Source: a virus. From it: a DNA stretch of 64,000 bases. Below, piece by piece: positions 24,466-34,034 of this stretch (positions are counted from its first letter, which is position 1; every line of letters starts with the position of its first letter). Where the stretch lies: positions 54,974-118,973 of IMG/VR virus record IMGVR_UViG_3300023174_000079. One strand, written 5' to 3'. Made by a program: the position numbers and the translations under genes. The notes under the pieces are model-generated. The model saw nothing but the letters and a program-made list of their open reading frames with translations, did no database searches and had not been told where the DNA came from.

Positions 24466-25873
24466 TCTTACACTTATTACCTGTTCTTTTAATACACCCG
24501 ATATAACACTAACAATGTTAAGATCGTGGATGTCAGTGCATAATAGTACACAGAGACTTGTCTTAGTAGATAATTCTACAGATGATAAAACTAAAGGACT
24601 GCTATTTGACAATAAGATACCATATACATCACGTCCAGGGCTTAGTCATGGTCAAGGCGTTAACGAAGCATTAAAGCTCTGTAAAACGAAATACGCTCTT
24701 TTAGTCGATACAGATGTTATCTTTTTAAAAAATCATACTGATATTTTTGAGCAATTTAAATCCATGGATCTAGCTATCATGGGTAAGGTTGAAGGTGATC
24801 GAGGTGGTAAGAAAATCTATAATAGAGTTAATCCGTGGCATTGTTTCATCGACGTTGAAAGGATTAAAGAACATGGCATTACTTTCTTTAATGAGGAAAA
24901 AATGAAGAATAGTTTTAAAACCGATAAAATTTATGATATTGGGTCAACTTTCTTGGAAGATATAAAGAAAGCAGGATTAAAAATCGGTAATGTTGATTTA
25001 GAAAAAAATTACTTCCTTCATCTCGAAGGAATGAGCTGGTATAAAAATAAATTTAATCCAAATCAAGAAGATACAGGAATTGACTTTGGCGGTACACATA
25101 ATAATTCTGCGTTTGTACAGGTATACGATCAAAAATATAATTACTTTAAAGAGTTAAAGAAGCGATACGATGATATAAAAGTATCTAATAAATTTATTTA
25201 CGAAGAACCAATATTACTTGTAAAATTTCCAACAAGAGAGCGTAAGGAGAAATTCTTTACAATGTTAGACAAATATTATAAGCTCTTATCAGGTAAAAAT
25301 AATGTCAAGTTTCTTATAACCTGTGATAGTGATGATAACACTATGAATAATGATGAGGTTAAAGAGAAATTTAAAACATATAAAAATTTAACTGTTGAAT
25401 ACGGTAATAGTAAATCAAAAATTGAAGCTTGTAACGTTGGTCTCGATAGTCATAAATTTCAAATTGTTTTGCTTGCATCTGATGATATGGAGCCTGTTAT
25501 TAAGGGCTATGATTCTATTATTATTGATGGTATGTGTAAAAATTTTCCAGATTTTGATGGTGTATTATGGTTTAATGATGGATTTCAAGGTAATAGGCTA
25601 AACACATTATGTATTCTAGGGCATACATATTATAATCGATTTAATTATATCTATCATCCAATATATAAGTCGCTTTATTGTGATGCTGAGTTTACTATAG
25701 TATCACAGACTCTTAATAAAGTGAAGTATTTCAACGATGTTATTATTAAGCATGTACAATATAGTATTGTTAAAGAGGAGCCAGATCAGCTATACTTAAG
25801 AAATGATGGTCTCGAAAATATCGATAAATTATCTTTCTTACAGAGACAAAAAATAAATTTTGACCTAAAATGA
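24458..25873 (+). CDS. Two-domain glycosyltransferase (tandem GT-A)
   Basis: The 471-residue protein appears to hold two GT-A modules. The first has LTLITCSFNTPDITLTML and KYALLVDTDVIFLKN (DxD). The second, from about residue 250, has EPILLVKFPTRERKEKFF and IVLLASDDMEPVIKGYD with an SDD acidic motif. A bifunctional enzyme could add two sugars in turn. It overlaps both neighbours (8 nt and 4 nt). Confidence 0.8.
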   Translation: MNDLTLITCSFNTPDITLTMLRSWMSVHNSTQRLVLVDNSTDDKTKGLLFDNKIPYTSRPGLSHGQGVNEALKLCKTKYALLVDTDVIFLKNHTDIFEQFKSMDLAIMGKVEGDRGGKKIYNRVNPWHCFIDVERIKEHGITFFNEEKMKNSFKTDKIYDIGSTFLEDIKKAGLKIGNVDLEKNYFLHLEGMSWYKNKFNPNQEDTGIDFGGTHNNSAFVQVYDQKYNYFKELKKRYDDIKVSNKFIYEEPILLVKFPTRERKEKFFTMLDKYYKLLSGKNNVKFLITCDSDDNTMNNDEVKEKFKTYKNLTVEYGNSKSKIEACNVGLDSHKFQIVLLASDDMEPVIKGYDSIIIDGMCKNFPDFDGVLWFNDGFQGNRLNTLCILGHTYYNRFNYIYHPIYKSLYCDAEFTIVSQTLNKVKYFNDVIIKHVQYSIVKEEPDQLYLRNDGLENIDKLSFLQRQKINFDLK

Positions 25874-26586
25874 AAATAAAAGCGTATACTATTTTTACAG
25901 ATTCGCATAAGCGTATGTTTTGTGATTATTTGATGACGTCATTTCCGTTCAGACAAGAGATTGAACTAACTGTTTTGTATAGGGATCAAGCCTGTAAGAC
26001 AGCGGAGTTTGAGACGAATGGATGGAAAGATACGATGAAAGAGAAAGCGAAGTGTTTTGTCGACGGTATTACGAGCTGTAAGGAGGATGAAGTCTTTATG
26101 TTTATCGATCCTGATATTCAGTTCTTTGGAGATTTTTACGATGACATTAAGCAGGCTTTAGACACTTGCGATGTTGTTTGGCAGAATGACGTTATTGGAG
26201 GTGTTAATACGGGTTTTTTTGCCGCGCGAAGCACGAAAGCGACGCGTGGCTTCTTTAAAACTGTGCTCGGTAATTTAGACTCTGATCAATTTAAACAAGA
26301 ACAAGAACTTGCTAACTATCTTCTTAGACAGATACATCTCTACCCGACAATTAACTTTAAGTGGAAATTTTTACCTAATACGTATTGGACTTACGGTCAT
26401 ATTGCTGCACAGCCCAAGAAAGATAACAGCGGGCTAAAGGGAAGCTGGAAGCAAGAAGACGATGACTTTGATATACCAACTGATATTAAAATGCACCACG
26501 CTAACTGGACGTTGGGTGTAGATAATAAAGAAACAATACTTCAAATCGTCCGCGACAAGTATAAAAATATATATGACCAAAAATAA
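25870..26586 (+). CDS. Nucleotide-sugar transferase, GT77/GT8-like
   Basis: The 238-residue protein begins IKAYTIFTDSHKRMFCDYL. It contains EVFMFIDPDIQFFGDF, a DxD motif, and GGVNTGFFAARS, the N-T-G-x-F element typical of the nucleotide-diphospho-sugar transferase (PF03407-like) group. HHANWTLG is near the end. It is cytosolic and has no transmembrane helix. Its start overlaps the previous stop (ATGA). Confidence 0.75.
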   Translation: MKIKAYTIFTDSHKRMFCDYLMTSFPFRQEIELTVLYRDQACKTAEFETNGWKDTMKEKAKCFVDGITSCKEDEVFMFIDPDIQFFGDFYDDIKQALDTCDVVWQNDVIGGVNTGFFAARSTKATRGFFKTVLGNLDSDQFKQEQELANYLLRQIHLYPTINFKWKFLPNTYWTYGHIAAQPKKDNSGLKGSWKQEDDDFDIPTDIKMHHANWTLGVDNKETILQIVRDKYKNIYDQK

Positions 26587-27427
26587 TTTTGTTGATGATT
26601 CATTTTATATAACAGAACAGCTTCAGACTGACGAGCCGTTTGGATGCGGCAAGATAGGTAATTGTGAGCTAATGTGCTTGTACAATTATTTTTTATATAA
26701 CCATAAAAATCAACCTGTCAGCTGGATGCCTATAGTTGAAGCGGAAATCTATAATAATGCTGGCGTGTTTCCGCAAACGGAAGCCGCGCGTATTGAGTTT
26801 GTAGAAGAGATTATACGAAGCATGCCATATCTTGACGCATTGGCCTCGTGGTCTTCTTTTAACCGTGGTTTTGAAGATCGCTTTATACGTAAATATTCAC
26901 CGAATTGCCGGCAAATAGACTTGCAGAGTCTTGAGCCATTTTATTTCGGAGCACCGTGGACCGAGTATCTTAGAGATAAGAAAGTTCTAGTTATATCGCC
27001 ATTTATAGAATCAATAAAAGTGCAGTACGCAAAACGCGAAGCTCTCTGGAAAGACCCGCGTATATTACCTGATTTTGATCTCATTACCCTTAAACATCAA
27101 CATTCGCCTGGCATAGATATCCCAAGCAAATATGAGAATTGGCTAGATATGATTAATCATTATAAGACTCTGTTAGATGATATTAATTACGATATTTTGC
27201 TTATTGGAGCTGGTGCCTCAGCGTTACCACTTGTAGCGCATGCACGTAAAACCGGAAAGAAGGGTATACATCTCGGTGGTCCATTACAACTCCTATTCGG
27301 TATAAAGGGAAGTAGATGGAATAACAGTAGTGTTGGAAAACACTTTTATAACGATTCATGGATCAGGCCATCAATCGAGGAGACACCACACAAGTTCAAA
27401 AACATAGAAGACGGTTGCTACTGGTAA
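26573..27427 (+). CDS. GT-D-fold glycosyltransferase candidate
   Basis: The 284-residue protein has FGCGKIGNCELMCLYNYFL near the N-terminus, comparable to the R-x-G-D/N-x-E motif of the DUF1792/GT-D group. YDILLIGAGASALPLVAHARKTG and IHLGGPLQLLFGIKG near the C-terminus look like the nucleotide-sugar-binding half. The family assignment is from pattern memory. It overlaps the preceding gene by 14 nt. Confidence 0.55.
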   Translation: MTKNNFVDDSFYITEQLQTDEPFGCGKIGNCELMCLYNYFLYNHKNQPVSWMPIVEAEIYNNAGVFPQTEAARIEFVEEIIRSMPYLDALASWSSFNRGFEDRFIRKYSPNCRQIDLQSLEPFYFGAPWTEYLRDKKVLVISPFIESIKVQYAKREALWKDPRILPDFDLITLKHQHSPGIDIPSKYENWLDMINHYKTLLDDINYDILLIGAGASALPLVAHARKTGKKGIHLGGPLQLLFGIKGSRWNNSSVGKHFYNDSWIRPSIEETPHKFKNIEDGCYW

Positions 27428-27464
27428 TCGGTAATATAAGCGCCTATAATACATCAAATATAGT

Positions 27465-28313
27465 ATGGTAATCGATTTCAAAAATTTAAGACCAAGCGCT
27501 GATTATCCTGTCTATCCGCCTTACCACAAGGGTGATTATTTGGAAGAATATTTTTATAAGTTTTATGTAAAAAATAAAGGCGAATTTGATAAGACTGGAT
27601 ACACGTTAATACCAATCTTTTGGACAAACGTTTATATTACGAATAAAAACGTAAATCTTATTCAGCATTACATTGATAACCTACCGCCAGGTAAATATTT
27701 TACTGTATCGCAACACGACGATGCTGTAAAAGAAAAACTACCTGAAGGTGCACTAAGCTTTGAAGCAGGTGGAAATAAAGACGGCATACCGATCCCATTA
27801 ATTTGTTCACCTCTACCTGACGAACTCACGAAACCCGCAGATAAGGAAAAACTTTGCTCATTTACAGGCTCCGTTACCCATGACATAAGGAATAGAATAT
27901 ATCATTTACATGGTGGTGATTCAGATTTTAGCTTTGTTAATAAAAACTGGAATCCAACCGTGTGTGATAATGATTTACAGTTATTTGTAGAGAGAACAAA
28001 GCGTTCAAAATTTACGCTTTGTCCGCGTGGTTATGGGGCACAAAGCTTTAGATTATATGAAGTGCTTCAACTGAATTCTGTACCAGTTATTGTTTATGAT
28101 AAGAGATGGTTTCCCTTCGAAAATACTATTGACTGGAACAGCTTTTGCGTACTCATACATAGTAACGATATACACCTAATTAAAGATAAAATAACCAGTA
28201 TTAACGATCAACAATACAGCGACATGCTCTTAAAAGGAAAGCAAATCTATAAAGAGTATTTTACTATGGAAGGTATGTCAAGAAATATTCTCAATATATT
28301 AAAAGCAAAATGA
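27465..28313 (+). CDS. Exostosin-like glycosyltransferase (GT47)
   Basis: The 282-residue protein carries the exostosin core: LCSFTGSVTHDIRNRIY, then SKFTLCPRGYGAQSFRLYE and NSVPVIVYDKRWFPFE. In GT47 enzymes this region binds the UDP- or GDP-sugar. There is no signal anchor, unlike eukaryotic exostosins. A short 37-nt gap precedes it, with a weak ATCAAATA box (27453-27460) that might be a late promoter. The next ATG overlaps its stop. Confidence 0.8.
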   Translation: MVIDFKNLRPSADYPVYPPYHKGDYLEEYFYKFYVKNKGEFDKTGYTLIPIFWTNVYITNKNVNLIQHYIDNLPPGKYFTVSQHDDAVKEKLPEGALSFEAGGNKDGIPIPLICSPLPDELTKPADKEKLCSFTGSVTHDIRNRIYHLHGGDSDFSFVNKNWNPTVCDNDLQLFVERTKRSKFTLCPRGYGAQSFRLYEVLQLNSVPVIVYDKRWFPFENTIDWNSFCVLIHSNDIHLIKDKITSINDQQYSDMLLKGKQIYKEYFTMEGMSRNILNILKAK

Positions 28314-29107
28314 GTATTGTCGTTAATCATATTTCCGGGTGCAGACACGGTAATCAATTGTGTCAGTATATGTATGGTAGGATTCTGTCTGAAAAATTAA
28401 AGTTTAAGCTTTTTGGAATTGATCAAAGACATAGAGAGTTTGCTTTAAATGGCTTTAATCTTAATTACAATCAACCTGAATATGCGTATTACGATACACC
28501 TATTCAACAAATAGGGACGAGCAGCAATTATGAATATTCAGCAGGTCTTGATTGGGCACATCCTAATATCAGTATTGATAATATCTGCGCCGATACAACA
28601 CCAAGAAGAATTATATTAGAAGGGTTCTTTCAAAGAAAAGAATATTTTATACCCTATAAAAAACAGATTAAAGATTGGTATAATTTTATCAATTATGATA
28701 TCCCTCAGGACCACGCTGCGATACATATAAGACTCGGCGATTTACGAGAAACTAATCATCCTGATCTTTTACCGCTTGAATATTATCAACAGGCACTTGA
28801 CATGCTAAACTTTAATCATCTTACTATTTGCACAGATACACCTACAGATAGTGAATACATCTTACCTTTTGTTAAAAAGTATAATGCACAAATTTTTACC
28901 GGTAACGAGAGAGAAACAATTTGCTTTTTATCTTGCCACAACAATCTAGTACTGAGTGTTGGTTCTTTTAGCTTCTGGGCAAGCCTTTTTAGTAATGGCT
29001 CAAATATTATAAATGCTATTCCAACAAAAGGTAATAATAGAATTGACCCTAAAAACGGTGTAGACTTACTCCTACAAGGTCCGAATTACAAATATATAAA
29101 ACTATAA
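28310..29107 (+). CDS. Fucosyltransferase-like enzyme (GT11-like)
   Basis: The 265-residue protein has GCRHGNQLCQYMYGRIL at the N-terminus and AAIHIRLGDLRE in the middle, the HxRxGD motif of alpha-1,2-fucosyltransferases. VLSVGSFSFWASLFS near the C-terminus matches the S-x-S-F-x-W element. GT11 enzymes use GDP-fucose, and other GDP-sugars are possible given the epimerase at 37662. ATGA overlaps occur on both sides. Confidence 0.78.
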   Translation: MSIVVNHISGCRHGNQLCQYMYGRILSEKLKFKLFGIDQRHREFALNGFNLNYNQPEYAYYDTPIQQIGTSSNYEYSAGLDWAHPNISIDNICADTTPRRIILEGFFQRKEYFIPYKKQIKDWYNFINYDIPQDHAAIHIRLGDLRETNHPDLLPLEYYQQALDMLNFNHLTICTDTPTDSEYILPFVKKYNAQIFTGNERETICFLSCHNNLVLSVGSFSFWASLFSNGSNIINAIPTKGNNRIDPKNGVDLLLQGPNYKYIKL

Positions 29108-29895
29108 TGAAGGTTATAACAGGTACAAAAAAAGGATTCTTTGCACTCTCAAACGATACCGCTAGACAAATATCACACTGTATTAAAAATAACGAAGAGT
29201 GGTTTGTTAAGTGGGGTAACGATACTCTCTATTGCGACCCTGTACACGGTGATAATGTATGGGAATATTACTTTAAACAACAATATCCTCTTCAAGAAAT
29301 CTTTCAAGTTGTAGGTGATTATACCGAGCTTGTTTTACTAAAAAATAATAGTTTTAGAACAACGATGAATTACATTTATAATAATCATTTTATTCTAAAT
29401 GATTCAACAGTACAGAAGCTATCAGGTCATTATGATCTATTTGACAAAAATAATATACTCGGTGTACACATACGGCGTACGGATAAATTCCTGATAGGGA
29501 TGCACGGTACTACGTTTAAGCATGCACCTGTCGATTTAGCACTGTTTCAGCAAGAAATTGATAAAGTGATTAATGATTATGATTATCTCTATCTTGCAAC
29601 AGACTGTGAAGAAGCGGTAAAGTTTATTAAAAAATGTTACGGCGAAAAAGTCATTTATAATATAAATGCCGTGCGTGGTCAAAACGCTATCAGTATACAC
29701 GATAATTATAAGCACATATCAGGATACATTAAAGGACTTAATGTATTAACAGATGTCATCTTATTGTCGAAATGTAGGCATTTAATTCGATCGTCATCGA
29801 ATGTATCTATAACATCTCTCTATTTAAATTTAGATTTGACACAGCTAAACCTGAATGAAAAATACCACGGTGATTCAGAGGCAGAACTTTTATGA
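29107..29895 (+). CDS. Fucosyltransferase-like enzyme (GT23/NodZ-like)
   Basis: The 262-residue protein has NNILGVHIRRTDKFLIG, the HxRRTDK motif of alpha-1,6- and protein-O-fucosyltransferase relatives. YDYLYLATDCEEAVKFIKK and LLSKCRHLIRSSSNVS follow as in that superfamily. GDP-sugar use is expected. It shares the A of its start with the preceding stop (TAATGA). Confidence 0.75.
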   Translation: MKVITGTKKGFFALSNDTARQISHCIKNNEEWFVKWGNDTLYCDPVHGDNVWEYYFKQQYPLQEIFQVVGDYTELVLLKNNSFRTTMNYIYNNHFILNDSTVQKLSGHYDLFDKNNILGVHIRRTDKFLIGMHGTTFKHAPVDLALFQQEIDKVINDYDYLYLATDCEEAVKFIKKCYGEKVIYNINAVRGQNAISIHDNYKHISGYIKGLNVLTDVILLSKCRHLIRSSSNVSITSLYLNLDLTQLNLNEKYHGDSEAELL

Positions 29896-30662
29896 GAACA
29901 AATTGGCCGTCATTTGATGAATCAATGAAGTATTGTCGTAATTATACGACGAGAAAAAAAGATTTTGATAAATGGGATTTTTTAGTAAAAAAATATAACG
30001 AAATTAAAAATAGAGAGCAGCAAGAACAAAAAATACCTAAGATATTACATCAAATATGGGTTGGAAAAAATATGCCAGAGAGAGAAAAAGAGTTCTGTGC
30101 GCAAGCTCAAAGAGCTCTCCCGCTTGACTGGGAGTACAGGCTGTGGAGAGATGATGATGTTAATAAATTACCTAATTTTACGCAAGTCGATCTCTATAAC
30201 AAGACACCAAGCTTGGGTCAAAAGTCTGACTTATTAAGACTTTATGTTCTATGTGAATTTGGTGGCGTATATTGTGATACAGATTTTATTTTAAACAAAC
30301 CGTTTGACGATTTATTGGATCTCGATTTTTTTGGAGGCGTTGTCTACGATGATGTACCTAATATCGCAAATAGTGTAATGGGTAGTAGTCCAAAAAATCA
30401 ATTAATTCAAGATATGCAAATCCTAGACGAGCCAATGCGTTATAGTGATGGCATGGATATCATCAATACAACAGGACAGGGGTTGGTGACGAGTAAAATC
30501 TTTAAAAACAAAGATACATTTAATAATTTCGTCGTACTACCGAATTTGTTTTTATATCCTTTTCCAAATTGCCCATCATGTCGAGAATCCGGACCGGATT
30601 ATAGAAATTATATAACCGAGGAAACTTATTGCTGTCACTTATGGCATGGTTCGTGGATGTGA
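29892..30662 (+). CDS. Glycosyltransferase GT32-like (DXD)
   Basis: The 256-residue protein has IPKILHQIWVGKNMPE, WEYRLWRDDDVNKLP, LGQKSDLLRLYVL and FGGVYCDTDFILNKPFD with the D-x-D motif, the full GT32 (OCH1-type) signature. It lacks a membrane anchor. A second GT32 lies at 38656. It overlaps the previous gene by 4 nt. Confidence 0.88.
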   Translation: MRTNWPSFDESMKYCRNYTTRKKDFDKWDFLVKKYNEIKNREQQEQKIPKILHQIWVGKNMPEREKEFCAQAQRALPLDWEYRLWRDDDVNKLPNFTQVDLYNKTPSLGQKSDLLRLYVLCEFGGVYCDTDFILNKPFDDLLDLDFFGGVVYDDVPNIANSVMGSSPKNQLIQDMQILDEPMRYSDGMDIINTTGQGLVTSKIFKNKDTFNNFVVLPNLFLYPFPNCPSCRESGPDYRNYITEETYCCHLWHGSWM

Positions 30663-30683
30663 GTAGATATACAAGAAAAAGCA

Positions 30684-30691
30684 TGTAAATA
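30684..30691 (+). promoter_or_regulatory. Possible late promoter box TGTAAATA
   Basis: The box lies 8 nt before the ATG at 30700. It is one of the few promoter candidates inside the glycan island. Confidence 0.4.
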
Positions 30692-30699
30692 ATTTTTTT

Positions 30700-31320
30700 A
30701 TGATGGTTAATTTGTTTGAATCGATTGAAAAATACAACATGAATATTACTGGCGTAATTCACGTCGGTGGTCATTTCGGAGAGGAATATGATTCATACAA
30801 AGCAATTAGTACAATAGATAACATTGTGTTTTTTGAACCTGATAGAGAGAGCTTTATAAAGTTAAAAGAAAAAACATCACACGACACAAAAGTCATATGC
30901 ATCAACAAAGCACTCGGACCCTTTTCATGTAAAGCAACACTATACAGGACGCCTAACCAAGGTGGTGAATCGAATTCAATTCTTGAACCACACAAGCATA
31001 CGCACATTTATCCAGGAATTGTCTTCACAAACAAAGAAACTGTCGATGTCGAGCCTCTCGATAAATTTGAGCCTACCACATCATTAAATTTTCTAAATAT
31101 GGATGTTCAAGGCGCAGAACTTAACGTCCTGTTAGGCGCATCAAATACCCTTAAAAATATTCAGTATATTTTAACAGAAATAAATACAGATGAACTGTAT
31201 AAAAACTGCGCTCTCGTAGAAGACTTAGATTACTTTCTCGGTAAATATGGTTTCAGGCGCGTTGAAACAATTTTAGATAGAGACAGCCAGGCATGGGGCG
31301 ATGCGCTTTATATAAAATGA
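30700..31320 (+). CDS. FkbM-family methyltransferase, copy 1
   Basis: The 206-residue SAM-dependent methyltransferase has MNITGVIHVGGHFGEEY (motif I), IVFFEPDRESF, VEPLDKF and LNFLNMDVQGAELNVLLGA. FkbM enzymes methylate hydroxyls of sugars or polyketides, so O-methylation of the glycan is likely. It is a tandem paralogue of the next gene. Another ATG at 30703 is possible. Confidence 0.88.
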   Translation: MMVNLFESIEKYNMNITGVIHVGGHFGEEYDSYKAISTIDNIVFFEPDRESFIKLKEKTSHDTKVICINKALGPFSCKATLYRTPNQGGESNSILEPHKHTHIYPGIVFTNKETVDVEPLDKFEPTTSLNFLNMDVQGAELNVLLGASNTLKNIQYILTEINTDELYKNCALVEDLDYFLGKYGFRRVETILDRDSQAWGDALYIK

Positions 31321-31943
31321 GTTATATTGATGTAAATCGCGCTATTAACAATTACGGTATGAATATTACCGGTGTTATTCATGTTGGAGGCCACTACGGT
31401 GAGGAATATAGTACATATAAGAGCATACCGACAATCAGTAATATAGTTTTTTTTGAACCTGATGAATCGAGTTTTATAAAACTGAAAGAAACAACGGCAC
31501 ACGATAGTTGCGTTACATGCTTTAAAACCGGTCTTGGTCCTTTCTCCGGTAATGCTAAATTTTATAGATCCTTAGATTGCGAAGGACAAGCTAACTCAAC
31601 ACTACAGCCATTAATTGTAAAAGATATATACCCATCAATAAAATTCACCGAAATATCTACAATAGAAATAGAAACACTAGATAGTTATAATTTTCCGACA
31701 GATTATAATCTACTTAATATGGATGTTCAGGGTGGTGAGTTAAATGTTTTGCTAGGTGCAACTGATACCTTGAAGAGGATACAGTACATACTAACAGAAG
31801 TTAATACAGCTGAACTATATAAAAATTGTGCGCTAATTGAAGATTTAGATTATTTTCTCGGAAAGCACGGATTTAAAAGAATTGAAACAGGGCTCGAGTC
31901 TGAAACTCAGACATGGGGAGACGCTCTCTATATCAAAGTATGA
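31317..31943 (+). CDS. FkbM-family methyltransferase, copy 2
   Basis: The 208-residue protein aligns end to end with copy 1. Shared segments include MNITGVIHVGGH, NIVFFEPD, LNMDVQG, LYKNCAL and WGDALYIK. I start it at 31317, overlapping the copy 1 TGA, because this gives the same N-terminus as copy 1. The diverged middle (residues 80-120) may set different acceptor positions. Confidence 0.88.
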   Translation: MSYIDVNRAINNYGMNITGVIHVGGHYGEEYSTYKSIPTISNIVFFEPDESSFIKLKETTAHDSCVTCFKTGLGPFSGNAKFYRSLDCEGQANSTLQPLIVKDIYPSIKFTEISTIEIETLDSYNFPTDYNLLNMDVQGGELNVLLGATDTLKRIQYILTEVNTAELYKNCALIEDLDYFLGKHGFKRIETGLESETQTWGDALYIKV

Positions 31944-32575
31944 AATTAAAAGATTATTATAAACAGAGCGTCGATATGAATGAACGTGTAGACGAGGGTG
32001 GAAATCGTATTGACGGATGGGCTTCAATGCATTACGGTGTATTTTCGAAAATTGTAAATGACAATAACTATAAAAAAATAGCTGAAATTGGTGTAGGTTA
32101 CGGTACACATGCAAAATATATCTTAGAACACTGCAAGGATATTGAGCAGCTGTATCTTGTGGATCCTATGGTTAACTACCCTAACGATTATTTTGCTATT
32201 GATATAATGAATCAAGAAGCAGAAATTTCTGGTAATAATTTTAATGAGCTTTATGTTTTAATAAACGACTATTTATCTGCACATCAAAACTATATATGGT
32301 TTAGAAAAAAAAGTCTTGAAGTGACAGAGGCTGAGATAGCTAATGCTAGTTTAGACGCTGTTTTTATAGATGGCGCCCATGATTACGACAACGTGTTGGC
32401 TGATTTATTTTTCTGGTCAAAAAAAATTAAACCTGGTGGTCAAATATTAGGTGATGATTTCTGGATAGGTGATATTAAGCGTGCTGTAGATTTCTTTTCA
32501 ACATCCACTACCATATCATATGATTTATTAAGACTACCGCATAAGGAGTATTATATCTATAGATTTAAATTTTAA
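31940..32575 (+). CDS. Class I SAM-dependent methyltransferase
   Basis: The 211-residue protein has KIAEIGVGYGTHAKYIL (motif I) and DAVFIDGAHDYDNVLADLFF followed by KPGGQILGDDFW, as in Methyltransferase_24-type sugar methylases. The ATG at 31940 overlaps the TGA of copy 2 FkbM. A longer in-frame start was rejected because it lies inside that gene. Confidence 0.85.
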   Translation: MKLKDYYKQSVDMNERVDEGGNRIDGWASMHYGVFSKIVNDNNYKKIAEIGVGYGTHAKYILEHCKDIEQLYLVDPMVNYPNDYFAIDIMNQEAEISGNNFNELYVLINDYLSAHQNYIWFRKKSLEVTEAEIANASLDAVFIDGAHDYDNVLADLFFWSKKIKPGGQILGDDFWIGDIKRAVDFFSTSTTISYDLLRLPHKEYYIYRFKF

Positions 32576-32580
32576 AATAC

Positions 32581-33429
32581 ATGATAACTATAAACTACGA
32601 AACAAATTTTGGTAATTGTATGTTCCAATATGCTTTTGCAAGATTACATGCCGAGGTAAATGGATTTAATTTACAAAGTGATTTTAAATATAGAAATATC
32701 CTAGATACAACAGACCACAGGCCCGGCGAAAACGAAAGAAATATCGGAAGCACTGCTACTATACATGATATAGTATACGACTCTTTTAGAAGGGACCATG
32801 GTTCGAACTATATGAGATTGTCACCCGATATGAGCTATTATATCAACGGGTATTTTCAGGATGCAGATTTATTTAACAATAACAGAGATCTTGTAAGAAG
32901 TTTCTTTAAGACACCTGAAGTATTAGATGTGAATACAGAGGACACTTTTGTTACGATAAGGCTTGGAGATTTTGTTAAAACAGGACAGGACTCAGAGATA
33001 ATAGATTATAATTGGTATATATCTGTTCTAGAGCAAATGCCCGGTAAGAAATTTATACAAGTTTGTGATTATAAAGGCACAAACCCGGATTATACGGCTC
33101 AGTTTATAAATACTGATCACGAAAAGAAATACATAGACCGTATCGTTAGTGCAGTTGATGGGTGTGAGGTATCATACATGGATCCTGATACTTCGAAGGA
33201 TTTTAGGAAATATTTTCAATATAAAAATATTGTATGTTCGAATAGTACGTTTGCTTGGTGGGGATGTTTTTTGAGTGATGCAGCAACTAATATTATTTCG
33301 TTTAATAAATTTGGATTTAAAGGTCTAGCGGAAATTGTTAGTCACGGACCTCATGTAAATAACTTACGTAACATTAAAAATATAGCGCATATAGTTGATG
33401 GAGGATTTTGTGATGTTACAAAATTGTAA
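32581..33429 (+). CDS. Fucosyltransferase-like enzyme (GT11-like)
   Basis: The 282-residue protein starts ITINYETNFGNCMFQYAFAR (G-N-x-x-F-Q-Y). It has TFVTIRLGDFVK (x-IRxGDF) and NIVCSNSTFAWWGCFLS near the C-terminus, all hallmarks of GT11. It is the second GT11-like enzyme of the island and diverges strongly from the one at 28310. Confidence 0.82.
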   Translation: MITINYETNFGNCMFQYAFARLHAEVNGFNLQSDFKYRNILDTTDHRPGENERNIGSTATIHDIVYDSFRRDHGSNYMRLSPDMSYYINGYFQDADLFNNNRDLVRSFFKTPEVLDVNTEDTFVTIRLGDFVKTGQDSEIIDYNWYISVLEQMPGKKFIQVCDYKGTNPDYTAQFINTDHEKKYIDRIVSAVDGCEVSYMDPDTSKDFRKYFQYKNIVCSNSTFAWWGCFLSDAATNIISFNKFGFKGLAEIVSHGPHVNNLRNIKNIAHIVDGGFCDVTKL

Positions 33430-34030
33430 GATCTTTATTTTACATCATATTCCCGCAGCTTATCGTAAGCAAAAACTACAGGAAGATCTTAATAAAGTAA
33501 ATTTGATGTATCCGATAGAATGGGTAGAAGATTTTTTACCTGAAGATATTAAACACATAAAATGTAATATAAAGCTTACTGAGCTTTCTTTAACCCTCAA
33601 ACATCAATATGTTTTTGAGCAAATAGTTCAGCAGAAACTACCCTATGGCATTATTTTTGAAGATGATGTTGATTTACTTAGTGTAGATAATCTACAATGT
33701 TTTATTGAAAAAAGTATAGAAGAGATAAATGAAGCGCAAGGCGATATGTTGTGGATCGGTGATGCCTGGGTTGGGAAATATACAATTCCAAAAGAATGTA
33801 AATTAGCAAATAAACTTTCATATTTCTCTGAAAACTGCTGGTCTAGATGTACACATGCTTATATAATAAGCCTACAAGGCGCTAAGACAATGCTTGAAAA
33901 CTATAACTATGACTATGCTATTGATCATCTTTTTAATCATATTAAGCGACAGAATTCTTTAAATATCGGTTGGACGGAGCCCGGTTTAATACAAAAAACA
34001 GCTGAGGGGTTATGGCAAACAATAATGTAA
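33413..34030 (+). CDS. Glycosyltransferase GT25-like
   Basis: The 205-residue protein begins MLQNCKIFILHHIPAAYRKQ and contains TLKHQYVFEQIV, GIIFEDDVDLL (E-D-D) and SRCTHAYIISLQGAKTML, the GT25 (LPS-galactosyltransferase-type) pattern. GGAGG lies 8 nt before the ATG at 33413. Upstream in-frame starts are possible but inside the previous gene. Confidence 0.8.
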   Translation: MLQNCKIFILHHIPAAYRKQKLQEDLNKVNLMYPIEWVEDFLPEDIKHIKCNIKLTELSLTLKHQYVFEQIVQQKLPYGIIFEDDVDLLSVDNLQCFIEKSIEEINEAQGDMLWIGDAWVGKYTIPKECKLANKLSYFSENCWSRCTHAYIISLQGAKTMLENYNYDYAIDHLFNHIKRQNSLNIGWTEPGLIQKTAEGLWQTIM

Positions 34031-34034
34031 AGCA

